A stretch of 11,876 nt of DNA, from NCBI RefSeq assembly GCF_000499385.1, contig NW_013651915.1:1-11876 (forward strand). The letters are read 5' to 3'. Of the stretch, positions 1 through 7,479 are shown piece by piece. The notes beneath the pieces were generated by a model that saw only the letters and a program-made list of their open reading frames with translations, searched no databases and had not been told where the DNA came from. The first letter of the stretch is position 1, and the number at the start of each line of letters is the position of its first letter. Source of the stretch: Eimeria necatrix (lineage: Eukaryota > Apicomplexa > Conoidasida > Eucoccidiorida > Eimeriidae). Made by a program: the position numbers and the translations under genes.

Positions 1-352
1 TAAGTGCATCCGAAAATGCAGAATGGTCGACTTTGCCCTGGCCCCATGCTCGCGGTTTTCCATAAAACGCATGAACCACACGTCCTCTGCCGACGCAGTG
101 AACGCCTGTTCCTGGCATATCATCATGCATGTACGTCCCTATCTGTAATGCGCACGGCAATAAACGCATTATGGGCTGTTACACTTTGATTGCTCAGAAC
201 ATAAGTATCATATCGAAGGCCTCCAGCCTATGTGAGCCATTCCATAGTGCTATACGGAAATTGGACCCACGCATTCCCACTCGCACTGCGCCTCGAACTC
301 GCTGGGCAAGTGTCCCTTCGGTGCATGGACATAGAGCTAGAGTAATACATAC
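1..352. other. No gene supported
   Basis: Short open frames exist on both strands (for example 129-359 plus and 194-400 minus), but their translations are unpatterned and have no signal peptide, membrane segment or strong splice signals. No repeat shared with the rest of the window was seen here. Confidence 0.6.
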
Positions 353-640
353 TTGCTGAACCACACGCAACTCACAGAAGCGAACTTTCTGTCGACACAA
401 ATACTGGCAACGGCACTAAAAGAAAGCATTACCACAACTTCCAAGGATGGGATGCGTTTCGCATTAGGCCTTTTCGTCAAGGTCTTCCAGCTCGTTTTAT
501 GTGCCCCGGTGCAGGGTCTCACATTGCACTGCACTTTCCCGTGGTTCGCCAATTATTTAAAAAAACTCAGCTGGACGGAAGGCATAATTGCTTTCGTCAC
601 CAACAAATCGAAAACGTCAGGGAGCCATAAGCTACAGTAG
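353..640 (+). CDS. Possible exon or small secreted protein ORF, unknown function
   Basis: The frame is open from 353 (TTG) to TAG at 638-640. The only convincing start is ATG at 452, giving 62 residues. That product opens with a signal-peptide-like stretch (Met-Arg, then FALGLFVKVFQLVLCAPVQG), followed by about 40 mostly polar residues with one further cysteine. A CTCACAG acceptor-like site at about 372-378 would allow the upstream open part to be an internal exon instead, with the ATG internal. I do not recognise the protein. A minus-strand ORF (337-552) overlaps it and reads less naturally. An ORF this long is expected by chance, so the call rests only on the hydrophobic start. Confidence 0.22.
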   Translation: MLNHTQLTEANFLSTQILATALKESITTTSKDGMRFALGLFVKVFQLVLCAPVQGLTLHCTFPWFANYLKKLSWTEGIIAFVTNKSKTSGSHKLQ

Positions 641-1091
641 TATGTAATGCAGCTGCTGTGCTCATACTGATACTTGATCAAAAATATTGCAAAGGAATCT
701 TAAGGAAGAAACAAGGTTGGGAGTAGCAGTGCCGGGGCTAAAATGAAGAGATGTGAGTCCGTTAGTTTCCGTTGGCTAGCGCTTTGAATCCCGTTCGCTG
801 CGGGTGTGGAAGCTTTTGCGTTGATATATTACTGAGCATTACTAAATTTGCATTGCCAGTGCCAAGCGCCTCCTTGATATTCCACAGTTTGATATTATGT
901 TCATGCACTTCGGTTATCTTACCATTTCCCTGCTTTAGTCTTTGCACAGAGCCACGATGTTCCAAAGGTCTGCATGAACCAGAAAATCAGACGCTTCGAC
1001 GTGCATTGATATTCCAATGCCTTGAGCCATGGTTTAATATTGTGATACATCGGGGACATTTTGAAGCAAGCTCTTTGGCAGGCTGCTGACT
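641..1091. other. No gene supported; competing weak ORFs
   Basis: Two overlapping ORFs compete here. The plus-strand one (772-1089) is rich in Cys, Ser, Leu and Phe. The minus-strand one (762-965) is hydrophilic and contains a donor-like GTAAGA. Neither has a start, domain or partner exon that I could defend. Confidence 0.5.
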
Positions 1092-1276
1092 GTGGCCTGT
1101 AAAAGGCCTTGCAAGCAAAGCATGGAAACCACTCAGATATTTACAGGCGTTACATCGGAAACAGACGTGGCAAAATTAATCCACAACACGCTTGTTAAGG
1201 CTACAGGCCAAAATTTCCTTGCCAGTATGATACTAAAAATGCTGGCAGCTGACCCAAAGCCTGAAATCGCAGTCCC
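1092..1276 (+). CDS. Possible coding exon with GTGAGT donor
   Basis: The frame is open from 1092. An ATG at 1122 begins about 51 residues predicted to be helical and amphipathic, with segments such as TDVAKLIHNTLVKATGQNF and LASMILKMLAADPKPE. The frame runs directly into a strong 5' splice-site consensus, CCC|GTGAGT, at 1277, just before it would close at TGA (1278-1280). A first exon starting at 1122 would end in phase 2. The upstream limit could instead be an acceptor near 1083 (CTTTGGCAG) or 1104. The next plus-strand candidate begins with its own signal peptide at 1484 and so is unlikely to be its second exon. I do not recognise a family. Confidence 0.22.
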
Positions 1277-1483
1277 GTGAGTGACTCTTGCGCAGAAAAG
1301 AACACGACAAGGGAGGGTGTCCACTTTGCATGGAGTGTGGCGTAGGAAGCTATAGTAGCGTCAATGCTAAAGAGGCATTGAAGAGTTGATGAGCCTTCCG
1401 GAAGATCACACAGGCCCGATCGCATTCCAAGTTTCCCCAAAGCAGAAAGCACTCCACGCAGCAAGGGAAACAGCGTTGGCCTC

Positions 1484-1736
1484 ATGAAGTTAACGGTTTA
1501 CTCAGCGGTATTATTGTACTGTCTTATCTGCCTCCTGGCATTCTCCACTGAGTCTAAAGCGCACCTGTTTGTTTGGTCTCAGTCTGCACACGACGAGGAG
1601 AATCTTCGCCAGCACTGCTTAGAATTTTTGTCAAGGATGTAGCAGAGCCAATTATCAATTGTACACCTACGACAAGCTTTACCTGGCCCTGAAACGGGAC
1701 AGTCGCCTGCGCAAATGGGAAATGAATATTCCGTAG
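1484..1736 (+). pseudogene. Small secreted-protein ORF interrupted by a frameshift in a T5 run
   Basis: ATG at 1484 opens a 52-residue frame ending at TAG 1640-1642. Its N-terminus is a textbook signal peptide: a Lys after the Met, the hydrophobic core VLLYCLICLLAF at about residues 9-20, and a probable cleavage site after SKA at about residue 26. The mature part starts HLFVW and is rich in acidic and polar residues, with a Cys at about residue 45. The frame closes soon after a run of five T at 1625-1629. In the next frame the sequence stays open to TAG at 1734-1736 and continues in the same style (CxxC, then Tyr, Lys and Arg-rich residues). A one-base difference in the T run would link the two parts into a protein of about 83 residues. 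It is either a young pseudogene, a sequencing error in the homopolymer, or chance. Kept as a pseudogene call because the reference sequence is broken. Confidence 0.3.
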
Positions 1737-1969
1737 GTGACACTGCTTCTGCAAACTTCAATCGCTTGAGCGAAACCCAGATTCTAGCATGTAATACTTG
1801 GTGAAAGGCGGGCCCCAGACTGCGGACTAGACGCAGTGCTACCTCATCACTTTGAGAGCCGGGAGTTCATCCTTACGCGCCGAATGGGTAACACCGTTCT
1901 CTCGAGATAGCCGTTGCCAGTGTAGCAAGCAAAGTTCACCGATATAGACGCTACATTTCGGTGAAAATC

Positions 1970-2395
1970 TCATGAAGAAAGAACACATGCACTGCTAGAT
2001 TGTTGGAATACTGTCCTGCCCTCCCTGAAATCCGCTCGCGGGGATGCTGGAATTTTTGGACCTACGGAACAAGGAAATTTGCCGCCAACCGACAAAGACC
2101 GCCCACGTGGACCGTTTATTTTTCCAAGCGAATAGGGCCTTAAAGACATGTAGCAGTGCACGATGACGAACCCCACAGCCACTGAGGCTGACAACAATGC
2201 CAGAGCCGTGAAGAAAGCAATAGTATTGTGACGTTTTCCCATCACTCCTGATAGGTTAAAATGCTGCACCGATGTTTCAGTTTCCTTAGTATATGTGCTC
2301 ATCGTGATCTGAGATCCACGTTTTGCTTCGAGGACGGCGCTGGCTCCACTAGCAGCGAGAAAGCAAGTGGATATTACAAAAAACAAGCAGCCCAT
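1970..2395 (-). CDS. Putative secreted single-pass membrane protein, unknown family
   Basis: This is a single open frame on the minus strand that ends at TGA (1970-1972). The frame is open from an ATG at 2419, but the in-frame ATG at 2395 is preferred because it places a canonical signal peptide at the very N-terminus. The 141-residue product has a signal peptide at about 1-20 (MGCLFFVISTCFLAASGASA). A polar linker of about 38 residues follows, with an N-glycosylation sequon at about residue 47 (NLS). A membrane segment lies at about 59-80 (IAFFTALALLSASVAVGFVI and following). The tail of about 60 residues is basic and Pro/Ser/Gly-rich. This layout resembles small dense-granule or surface proteins of coccidians, but no TEXEL-like RRL motif is seen and I do not recognise a homologue. 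The length alone could arise by chance; the ordered signal peptide and membrane segment raise the odds. Confidence 0.42.
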   Translation of the reverse strand: MGCLFFVISTCFLAASGASAVLEAKRGSQITMSTYTKETETSVQHFNLSGVMGKRHNTIAFFTALALLSASVAVGFVIVHCYMSLRPYSLGKINGPRGRSLSVGGKFPCSVGPKIPASPRADFREGRTVFQQSSSACVLSS

Positions 2396-2419
2396 ATTTG
2401 GCAACAAAAAATAGGGCAA

Positions 2420-3407
2420 AACGCACGTTGTCTTCCTTTAAACCGATTCAAGATTAGTTATTTACAAAGAGGCGCGATCTTTCCGTGCTGTGATCCTCAA
2501 TGGACCATCCTGTCCTGTTGTGACGGTGGCCCGGTGATCCAGAACCGCAGGGTGCTGGCCAACGCAGACTGGAAACTAATTTCGGAAAGCTAAGCGCACA
2601 GTCCTACTTTCCAGTGTCTCATGTACAGCATAAAACAGCATTTCACTAATAATGTGTCTGTGGGGTATCAATTGTCTTCTGCATCTTGCCAGCCATTCCA
2701 AGCTCGCCAGCTAGTCGTGCCGCACTGCCGTTACAGATGTGTCAAGGCGCTTCAAAATGTCTCCTCAGCTCAGCTCATCGTAAGTCTACATTTGAGACTT
2801 TTTGAGAAAATAGAATGTTACTGTCAGGATGCCTGACCCTTTTGTAGTGGCAGCCCGTTAATTTAGTTTTTACTCTGGATCTGAGAAAAGGGGAACAATG
2901 GATCTAGGACGCTGCAGCCTTGCTATAAAGAGCTGAGTCCACATGGAGCCATAATACCGCATAAAACGTGTGCCTTTTTGGTATTTGGGGTCAAACTTTT
3001 GTACAGTATTAGGCGTTGTCAGTGACCAACCCCTCCTGGGCAGGTGCAAATCTGCAGAGACAGCGACTCACTGTATTTATTAGCTGGGCTGTATATTTAC
3101 GGGATTGTTTACCAGTTCCGTTTTTCATTAGTAGTCCCAAATATTTAATTGAATTTTTCCACTGTAATTTGGTGGCTTCAGCTGCGTTGAGGTTGCATTA
3201 CTAATAACAGATGAGTAGACTCCGTACTAGCTATTGAGCACTCTTTAGGAGCGCTGAGCAGCATGATTGGGGGCTATATAACTGTCGTTTTGCAGCGTAC
3301 ACGTGGAAGCTCAAATATGAATTACATGACTTTGCACCTGTTGCAGCAATGAAAGCATACATGCTTGTCTGGCGTTTGCATTGCGAATGACTTACGTGGC
3401 CGAAAAG
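2420..3407. other. No gene supported
   Basis: Short plus-strand ORFs occur here (the tail of 2261-2593; 2621-2836 with an ATG; 3016-3204), but none has a signal peptide, domain or convincing splice signal. The first part, just above 2420, would hold the 5' flank of the minus-strand ORF at 1970-2395. A TATATAA-like string at about 3276-3282 was noted but has no gene suitably placed after it. Confidence 0.5.
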
Positions 3408-3638
3408 TCAGTATTGTTCGAATTCAATGCATTTGCAGGATGAAACAGTAAAGCAATCTGTTAAATGACGATTTGAAGTGTGTAGACCTGGAGAACTCTG
3501 CAGCTGAGCCCGAAGTTCAGAGATGGCAGCAACTCCAGAGCTACCAGAGGGTCCCTGTATGCCTCGAAGGTCACTAGTTACAGTGCAATCGACCAATTGT
3601 GTCATGTCTTTTGACAGCCCAAATCCGGAAAATCTCAC
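3408..3638 (-). CDS. Possible minus-strand exon, unknown function
   Basis: On the minus strand the frame is open from a TAG whose preceding bases (TTCCCAGATGCCTTAG) look like a pyrimidine-containing acceptor, down to TGA at 3408. The translation is hydrophilic and Ser/Gly-rich, with segments such as GIQGPSGSSGVAAISELRAQ, and ends in a Cys-containing stretch. The first ATG, well inside the frame, gives about 64 residues. No domain is recognisable. It is listed because its composition is more protein-like than that of the other frames here; chance remains the main alternative. Confidence 0.16.
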   Translation of the reverse strand: MRFSGFGLSKDMTQLVDCTVTSDLRGIQGPSGSSGVAAISELRAQLQSSPGLHTSNRHLTDCFTVSSCKCIEFEQY

Positions 3639-3666
3639 TCCGCCTTCCTAAGGCATCTGGGAATGT

Positions 3667-3933
3667 TTAACTGTAACAGGGGGCCCAGCATTTCATGCAT
3701 ATTCTTTTTGAGAACTTTGCAGTATTAGTCCGTGGCACTACAATTTTGCGAAGAGACAACCTCCGAAGCTCATAGTACTTACTGCTGTAGATAAAAAGCA
3801 TAATTCTGGAAAACTTATTTAAAGAAATCTGCTCTTCATAGTAGACTGAACCTAGGACCCTCTGCATACAGGTCAGGCAGCGCGCCTGGCAGTTACCGGC
3901 GCAGCTGGCACTAAACCGGAGATCGTATGGCAC
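3667..3933 (-). CDS. Weak minus-strand ORF, Cys- and Arg-rich
   Basis: This is an 88-codon frame on the minus strand, opening with a Met at 3933. It has a Cys-containing N-terminus (CAGNCQARCLTC), a central Tyr/Leu/Arg-rich stretch (SSKYYELRRLSLRKIVVPR) and a C-terminal CMKC pair. The cysteine spacing, CxxxC...CxxC, does not match a zinc-binding family that I can name. It lies in the same orientation as the ORFs on either side, so it could be an exon. Nothing beyond open frame and composition supports it. Confidence 0.12.
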   Translation of the reverse strand: MPYDLRFSASCAGNCQARCLTCMQRVLGSVYYEEQISLNKFSRIMLFIYSSKYYELRRLSLRKIVVPRTNTAKFSKRICMKCWAPCYS

Positions 3934-3993
3934 CAGCGGTCGTTCCGAAACAGTGATGGGAAAACGTTAATAATTATATACTTTTTCGAAAGT

Positions 3994-4159
3994 TCACTTG
4001 GTGCTTGAGATGTCGACAAGCGGTTGTGTATCTATGTTAGCTATTCCAGCGACTAAAAGCCGAACCGGCGCTCCCGACGGCGCTCCAGGTGGACTCAAAC
4101 TGGGAGATCGTTCAGTGGGAGCGAGAGGTAGAGCCGCTATGTGGACTTGATGTAAATGA
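3994..4159 (-). CDS. Possible terminal exon with a canonical 3' splice site
   Basis: On the minus strand, TTTCTGGCTGTCTTGCTACAG ends at 4160 and is an excellent pyrimidine-rich 3' splice site. The sequence after it stays open for about 54 codons to TGA at 3994. The translation is Pro/Ser/Ala-rich and then more hydrophobic (ERSPSLSPPGAPSGAPVRLL, then VAGIANIDTQPLVDISSTK). It reads like the C-terminus of a real protein. The same frame is also open upstream of the acceptor to a Met at 4302, so a 102-residue intronless reading is possible. The upstream exon could be the minus-strand ORF at 4504-4773, but I found no single clearly best donor to join them. Confidence 0.25.
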
Positions 4160-4503
4160 CTGTAGCAAGACAGCCAGAAATAGTTTTCAAATATTTTGAA
4201 CAGTCGCTCACATGGTAGGGCTGGAAGTGGACCAACACACCTTAAGGAAAGCAGTGCCTCTAGCAACCCAGATTCTGTCCACATAGTCGTTTTGTGTCTC
4301 ATCTGTTTCCCATGTAGCCCATGTCGGTTTCCTTTCCAGTCAAAAACGCCATGGGGCTTCTACGGGTCTGATATATGTTGCATCAATACCGCACTTACCT
4401 GGGTAGATTTGGGGTGGGCAAGGTACATTGATTTCGCTCACTGGGCAGTTACAGCATAGTAACCCGATGGCTTTCCACGGTTCCATCCGACCCCACTGTG
4501 CTG

Positions 4504-4773
4504 TCAGCCGCCTTCTTGGGGCTTAAACCTTGTCAAAGAAGCAGTGTCAACCAGGTACTGTGGACATGATGCATATTTATTGTTCTCTTCCTGAATGCTT
4601 GGATCTACACGGAACCTTGCTGAAAGGTCGTCATACCTCAGGGGTCCTGCAGGCAGAGTGATTAATGCACCTCTTAACAAGGTTTTAGCCAATGACAGCA
4701 AGCGCGTGCTTGTCTGTGGAGTTGTTTTGCAGCCTATGCCTTGTGCAATCAGGCAAAGATCTGAAGGGATTCC
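4504..4773 (-). CDS. Possible upstream minus-strand exon
   Basis: The minus strand is open for about 89 codons between TAA (4774-4776) and TGA (4504-4506). The translation reads well as a globular protein. It contains a Leu/Ala-rich helix-like stretch (STRLLSLAKTLLRGALITL) followed by PAGPLRYDDLSARFRVDPS and a polar end. No ATG lies near its beginning, so if real it is an internal exon. An acceptor-like TGCTGCCGCAG lies about 20 bases upstream of its opening. Candidate donors are GTACCT and GTTTAAG within its last 80 bases. A plus-strand ORF (4595-4777, ATG start, 60 residues) overlaps it and cannot be excluded. I do not recognise a family. Confidence 0.2.
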   Translation of the reverse strand, partial: GIPSDLCLIAQGIGCKTTPQTSTRLLSLAKTLLRGALITLPAGPLRYDDLSARFRVDPSIQEENNKYASCPQYLVDTASLTRFKPQEGG

Positions 4774-5118
4774 TTAAGCTCTTCTGCGGCAGCACCTCTT
4801 GGCCCACCGTTTAAAATGAAGCACCTTACTGAAAATTAGCAGCATATGGTGTCCAGCTGAAACAGTCATTTCATCGGCTACAGGTGCAGCGAGGCAATTG
4901 CACAAGGAAGTCTCTCATATGGGCGCTGCTGCTTGATCTCACGGATATAGGTTTCATTTCAGGAAGCTCAAGGCGCCTGCAAGATCAATGACTCCCTCCT
5001 CTGGAGAATAAGATTCCTCCAGATCGAATTTGAATGTGCGCTAAAGCTTCTTGTCATATGCACGAAGAATTGGTTGCCTTCAATGGCCTAAATAAACCAC
5101 TGTTCAGGAACCTTTAAG
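4774..5118. other. No gene supported
   Basis: No open frame of interest on either strand and no repeat shared with other parts of the window. Short acceptor-like strings occur on both strands but have no matching exons. Confidence 0.5.
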
Positions 5119-5292
5119 GCCGCCTACACGTGGTCAGTGCACAGCCATCGCATGCAGCGAATGCTTCACATGTTATACTTAAAAAGCTCTGTGCAACTGT
5201 TCTTTTTGTAACACTTCTGGCTGCAAAAGGTGCAATGCAGCACACGGTGGATTTCAGGCTCATGACGCGGCCAGTGCTGGGTAGAAGCCACG
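5119..5292 (+). CDS. Candidate exon encoding a signal peptide or anchor, with GTGAGT donor
   Basis: The plus frame is open after TAA at 5115-5117. It encodes a short polar lead, then a basic-hydrophobic segment typical of a signal peptide or signal anchor (LKKLCATVLFVTLLAAKGA), then about 20 polar residues. It reaches CACG|GTGAGT, a strong donor at 5293, in phase 1. The frame has no ATG before the hydrophobic segment. A complete gene would therefore need an upstream first exon; CTTTAAG ending at 5118 would be the acceptor. Joined to the exon at 5511 it gives a continuous frame to 5890 and a 218-nt intron. A 188-codon minus-strand ORF (5166-5732) overlaps and competes. Confidence 0.25.
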
Positions 5293-5732
5293 GTGAGTCC
5301 ACAGTGGAGGTTCTGCAACACACCAGTAAAATATGTGTGTGCTACGTGGCTAGATCCTCGAATCTGCGGAATTGAAGCCCGACATAGGCAACAGTTACTA
5401 GCGTCAGAGTACACTGCGTTGTACGAGAGGGGCCAAGGATTAGCAAGTCTACCAAAAGCCTCATCAGAACGCTTCTGCTCAGACTTTCTGTCTCTACGAA
5501 AAGCTGCTAGACGGCATAAAAGCATGGCGGCCATTCGTGGAAAGACACGCTGAACAGGTGGAGCTCGCGGGAGAGAAGCAGGCATACAGCCTGCTGAAGA
5601 CGACACCAAGGGAAGCAGTGGATGCATCCAAAAATATGGAGGTGGTGTCCCGCACAGGTCTAAGTTCACTGTATTTAGTGTCATGCTTTTTGTCATCAGA
5701 AACGCGAGTGGTGGCTGCACAGCGCTGCACAC
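5166..5732 (-). CDS. Longest ORF in the window, minus strand, doubtful
   Basis: This 188-codon frame is the longest open stretch here. Its translation is rich in Cys, Pro, His, Ser and Arg, with no signal peptide, membrane segment, domain or low-complexity signature. That composition is what one often sees opposite a charged plus-strand coding region, and the plus-strand exon candidates at 5119-5292 and 5511-5890 have better internal features. By a rough stop-codon estimate, a frame this long has perhaps a one-in-ten chance of arising randomly in a window of this size, so length alone does not settle it. It is listed as the main alternative to the plus-strand model. Confidence 0.15.
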   Translation of the reverse strand: MCSAVQPPLAFLMTKSMTLNTVNLDLCGTPPPYFWMHPLLPLVSSSAGCMPASLPRAPPVQRVFPRMAAMLLCRLAAFRRDRKSEQKRSDEAFGRLANPWPLSYNAVYSDASNCCLCRASIPQIRGSSHVAHTYFTGVLQNLHCGLTVASTQHWPRHEPEIHRVLHCTFCSQKCYKKNSCTELFKYNM

Positions 5733-5890
5733 AGGATTTGGGGGTATGGGCGCATATATGTCATACTCGACCTACAAGAGATTTCCTTTCCTCACCATTT
5801 GTTGGGTTTGTGCTTTTTGTTTTCATTGTCGCCCCATTACTCCTCAAGTATCTGGAGAGAGAAACAAAACGTCCCTCTGTTCACCACTAA
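5511..5890 (+). CDS. Candidate second exon: charged helical region plus C-terminal membrane segment
   Basis: An acceptor-like sequence (TTTCTGTCTCTAC then GCTGCTAG, ending at 5510) precedes a frame that stays open to TAA at 5888-5890. Its phase matches the donor at 5293. The first half is charged and helix-prone (GIKAWRPFVERHAEQVELAG, then EKQAYSLLK). Near the end is a hydrophobic segment, PFVGFVLFVFIVAPLLLKYL, followed by a basic tail. That layout suits a single-pass membrane protein with a short cytosolic end. Another plus frame (5380-5490) also reads like protein (QQLLASEYTALYERG) and could be part of the same gene in an exon or before a frameshift. No homologue recognised. Confidence 0.25.
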
Positions 5891-6241
5891 CTCCGCGCCA
5901 AGCTCTGGAATTGCTCCTCTTCGAAGCAACCGGATGTGAGTAGTTCTGGGCGAAGGACGTACAGTAGTAGTATGTGGCGGACAGCAACTGATTAGGTGAC
6001 GAATGAAAGAGGGAAATACGCCCTTCGCATTGGTGGTGCGCAATGCCTTTTGAAGAGAGTTTGGGCTCCTACGTGCAGTTTGACAGTTTCTGCAGGTGGC
6101 GCATTGCATGGTTATGCGCAAGCAAATACGTGGAGTGCAGGTCGTGCATTTCCAATGATGGCTAACGTTAGACAGTGCAAAGGCCGAGTTGTGCGTGATT
6201 TTTGAAGGCCGGCAAGTCTCACTTCGCCACCATATGGCATC

Positions 6242-6568
6242 TTGAGAATGTTCATGAGTAAACGCGGGCCTTTGTCTTTATGCAGACTCTTTGTGGATGC
6301 TGCCCTCGAAGCCCATGCACGAGTACACCTTCGTCACCTCCGAGTTGCCGACGGTGAATTGCAGAGTTCACCGGGTTTTGAGTTCAAATTAGGATGCGGT
6401 ATCTTTGTAAAAATGACTGGGAGTCGGAATATTTTCGAGCTACCCCGTAGTCATTGTCAAATTGTGGCCCAGTTGTGTAAGTTGCAATTTTTTGACAGCC
6501 CTCACAGGGCTTCGGAAAGTTTGGTCTCTAACTGGTGGCCTGAAAAAAAAACAAGGTGTGCTGCGTGA
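6242..6568 (+). CDS. Weak ORF or exon ending in the 72-bp duplication
   Basis: The plus frame is open from 6242 (TTG; in-frame ATGs at 6248 and 6254) to TGA at 6566-6568. Within it, TTTGTCTTTATGCAG ending at 6285 is a good 3' splice site and GACG|GTGAAT at about 6353 a possible donor. They would define a small in-frame exon encoding LFVDAALEAHARVHLRHLRV. The C-terminal residues (NWWPEKK...) fall inside the first copy of the tandem duplication, and the second copy repeats NWW in the same frame after the stop. No domain is recognisable and the frame length is within chance. Confidence 0.15.
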   Translation: MRMFMSKRGPLSLCRLFVDAALEAHARVHLRHLRVADGELQSSPGFEFKLGCGIFVKMTGSRNIFELPRSHCQIVAQLCKLQFFDSPHRASESLVSNWWPEKKTRCAA

Positions 6569-6657
6569 TTAGAGAAAATATTAGCGGACAGTCATGTCTT
6601 TAACTGGTGGCTTGCAGAAAGAACATGGTACGCTACGTGAGAAGAGAAAATATTAGC
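6524..6657. repeat. 72-bp-period tandem duplication, two copies
   Basis: Copy 1 is 6524-6585 and copy 2 is 6596-6657, offset by exactly 72 bases. By eye, 51 of 62 aligned positions match (about 82%). Shared blocks are TAACTGGTGGC near the left end and AGAGAAAATATTAGC at the right end. The 10 bases between the copies are not part of the aligned unit. Most differences fall in the A-rich middle, which is an A9 run in copy 1 and mixed in copy 2. The divergence means this is an old duplication, not an assembly stutter. Confidence 0.85.
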
Positions 6658-7203
6658 ACTTACACGTACCTACCACAGTACAAAAGAAGGAGGCTTGTTT
6701 GCGGGAGAAGTAGGCAAGGAGCGGTTTCAAGTGCTGCCTTTCAGTTCAATTCCTAGTTGGTTCAGTGTGTGTGAGAGCAAACAAACGAGTGGAGAAGGTT
6801 CAAAGGAGGCATTCTGCCGCTGTTGTGACGACCTCAGCTGGAAATTGTAATAGTCAACTGTTCAGCGCTGTGAGCTAATGTGAAGAAAACGCCAAATAGT
6901 GCAATAAGTAGGTTCAGCACTAAACGAGTACTTTATGGCTTGGGCAACAAGACAGTTCTTTGACTTGTTGCTTGTGGGGTCTAAGCTGCTGTGAGGACAC
7001 GGCTAACTGCACCGCCGCCTGCGTCGGCGCCTAGCTTAGTGTAGTGGAGGCTTTTGCAAAGCGAGCAGGCGTACTGGTTAGGCTACATAGCTTGGTGATG
7101 ATTCAATGGCCTGAAACTCGCTGCACGTGAAGGCCACTATGTCGGCAAGACTCGGGGGAGGTTCCAACGAAAGCTATCCATTCGACTACAAGATGTACCT
7201 CCC
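6658..7203. other. No gene supported
   Basis: No defensible open frame. It contains a short GC-rich stretch at about 7011-7035 (CGCCG and CGGCG arms around a small loop). An ORF starting at 7127 runs on into the satellite fragment and is explained by it. Confidence 0.5.
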
Positions 7204-7420
7204 CTCCAAACACCTCCATCAACGCAGCTTCCTACACGCACAAAGCAACACATTGTCTCTCATCACTAGCTCCTCTATGAACGCGGAAAAATTATACTGG
7301 CAGTGGCATCTGCAAGGTCACAAAGTGCAAACTCGCTCGTCGCGACTCGACCCTCCATGTGACACATCGCATGTATGCAACGTACTTCTGCACATTCCAA
7401 ACAGGGAAGCCACGAAGGTG
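7204..7420 (-). repeat. Solitary inverted monomer of the 10.2-11.5 kb satellite
   Basis: The reverse complement of this stretch aligns with one monomer of the satellite array. At 7207-7274, about 59 of 68 bases match the reverse complement of about 10757-10824, including CAACGCAGCTTCC, which is specific to that monomer. Further along, CTCGACCCT, TGTGACACAT and CATTCCAAACAG match the complement of the 10624-10690 part of the array. The middle (about 7290-7340) is more diverged. Sequence to the left of about 7200 does not resemble the array, so the fragment has a clear edge. An apparent plus-strand ORF (7127-7429) across it is a by-product of the satellite. Confidence 0.87.
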
Positions 7421-7479
7421 TGGTTTTAAGCTACTAGATTGCTAGGCCTTGAAAGTGCACCAGGATGTAAATTCTCGGG

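Noticed and set aside
1554..1761. Two overlapping minus-strand ORFs (1554-1754 and 1579-1761)
   Set aside because: They lie opposite the plus-strand signal-peptide ORF and have no start context, signal or domain. They are best explained as shadow frames.
3016..3204. A Phe/Leu/Tyr-rich ORF considered as an inserted mitochondrial fragment
   Set aside because: No cytochrome b or cytochrome oxidase motif could be read in any frame, and neighbouring sequence shows no organelle character.
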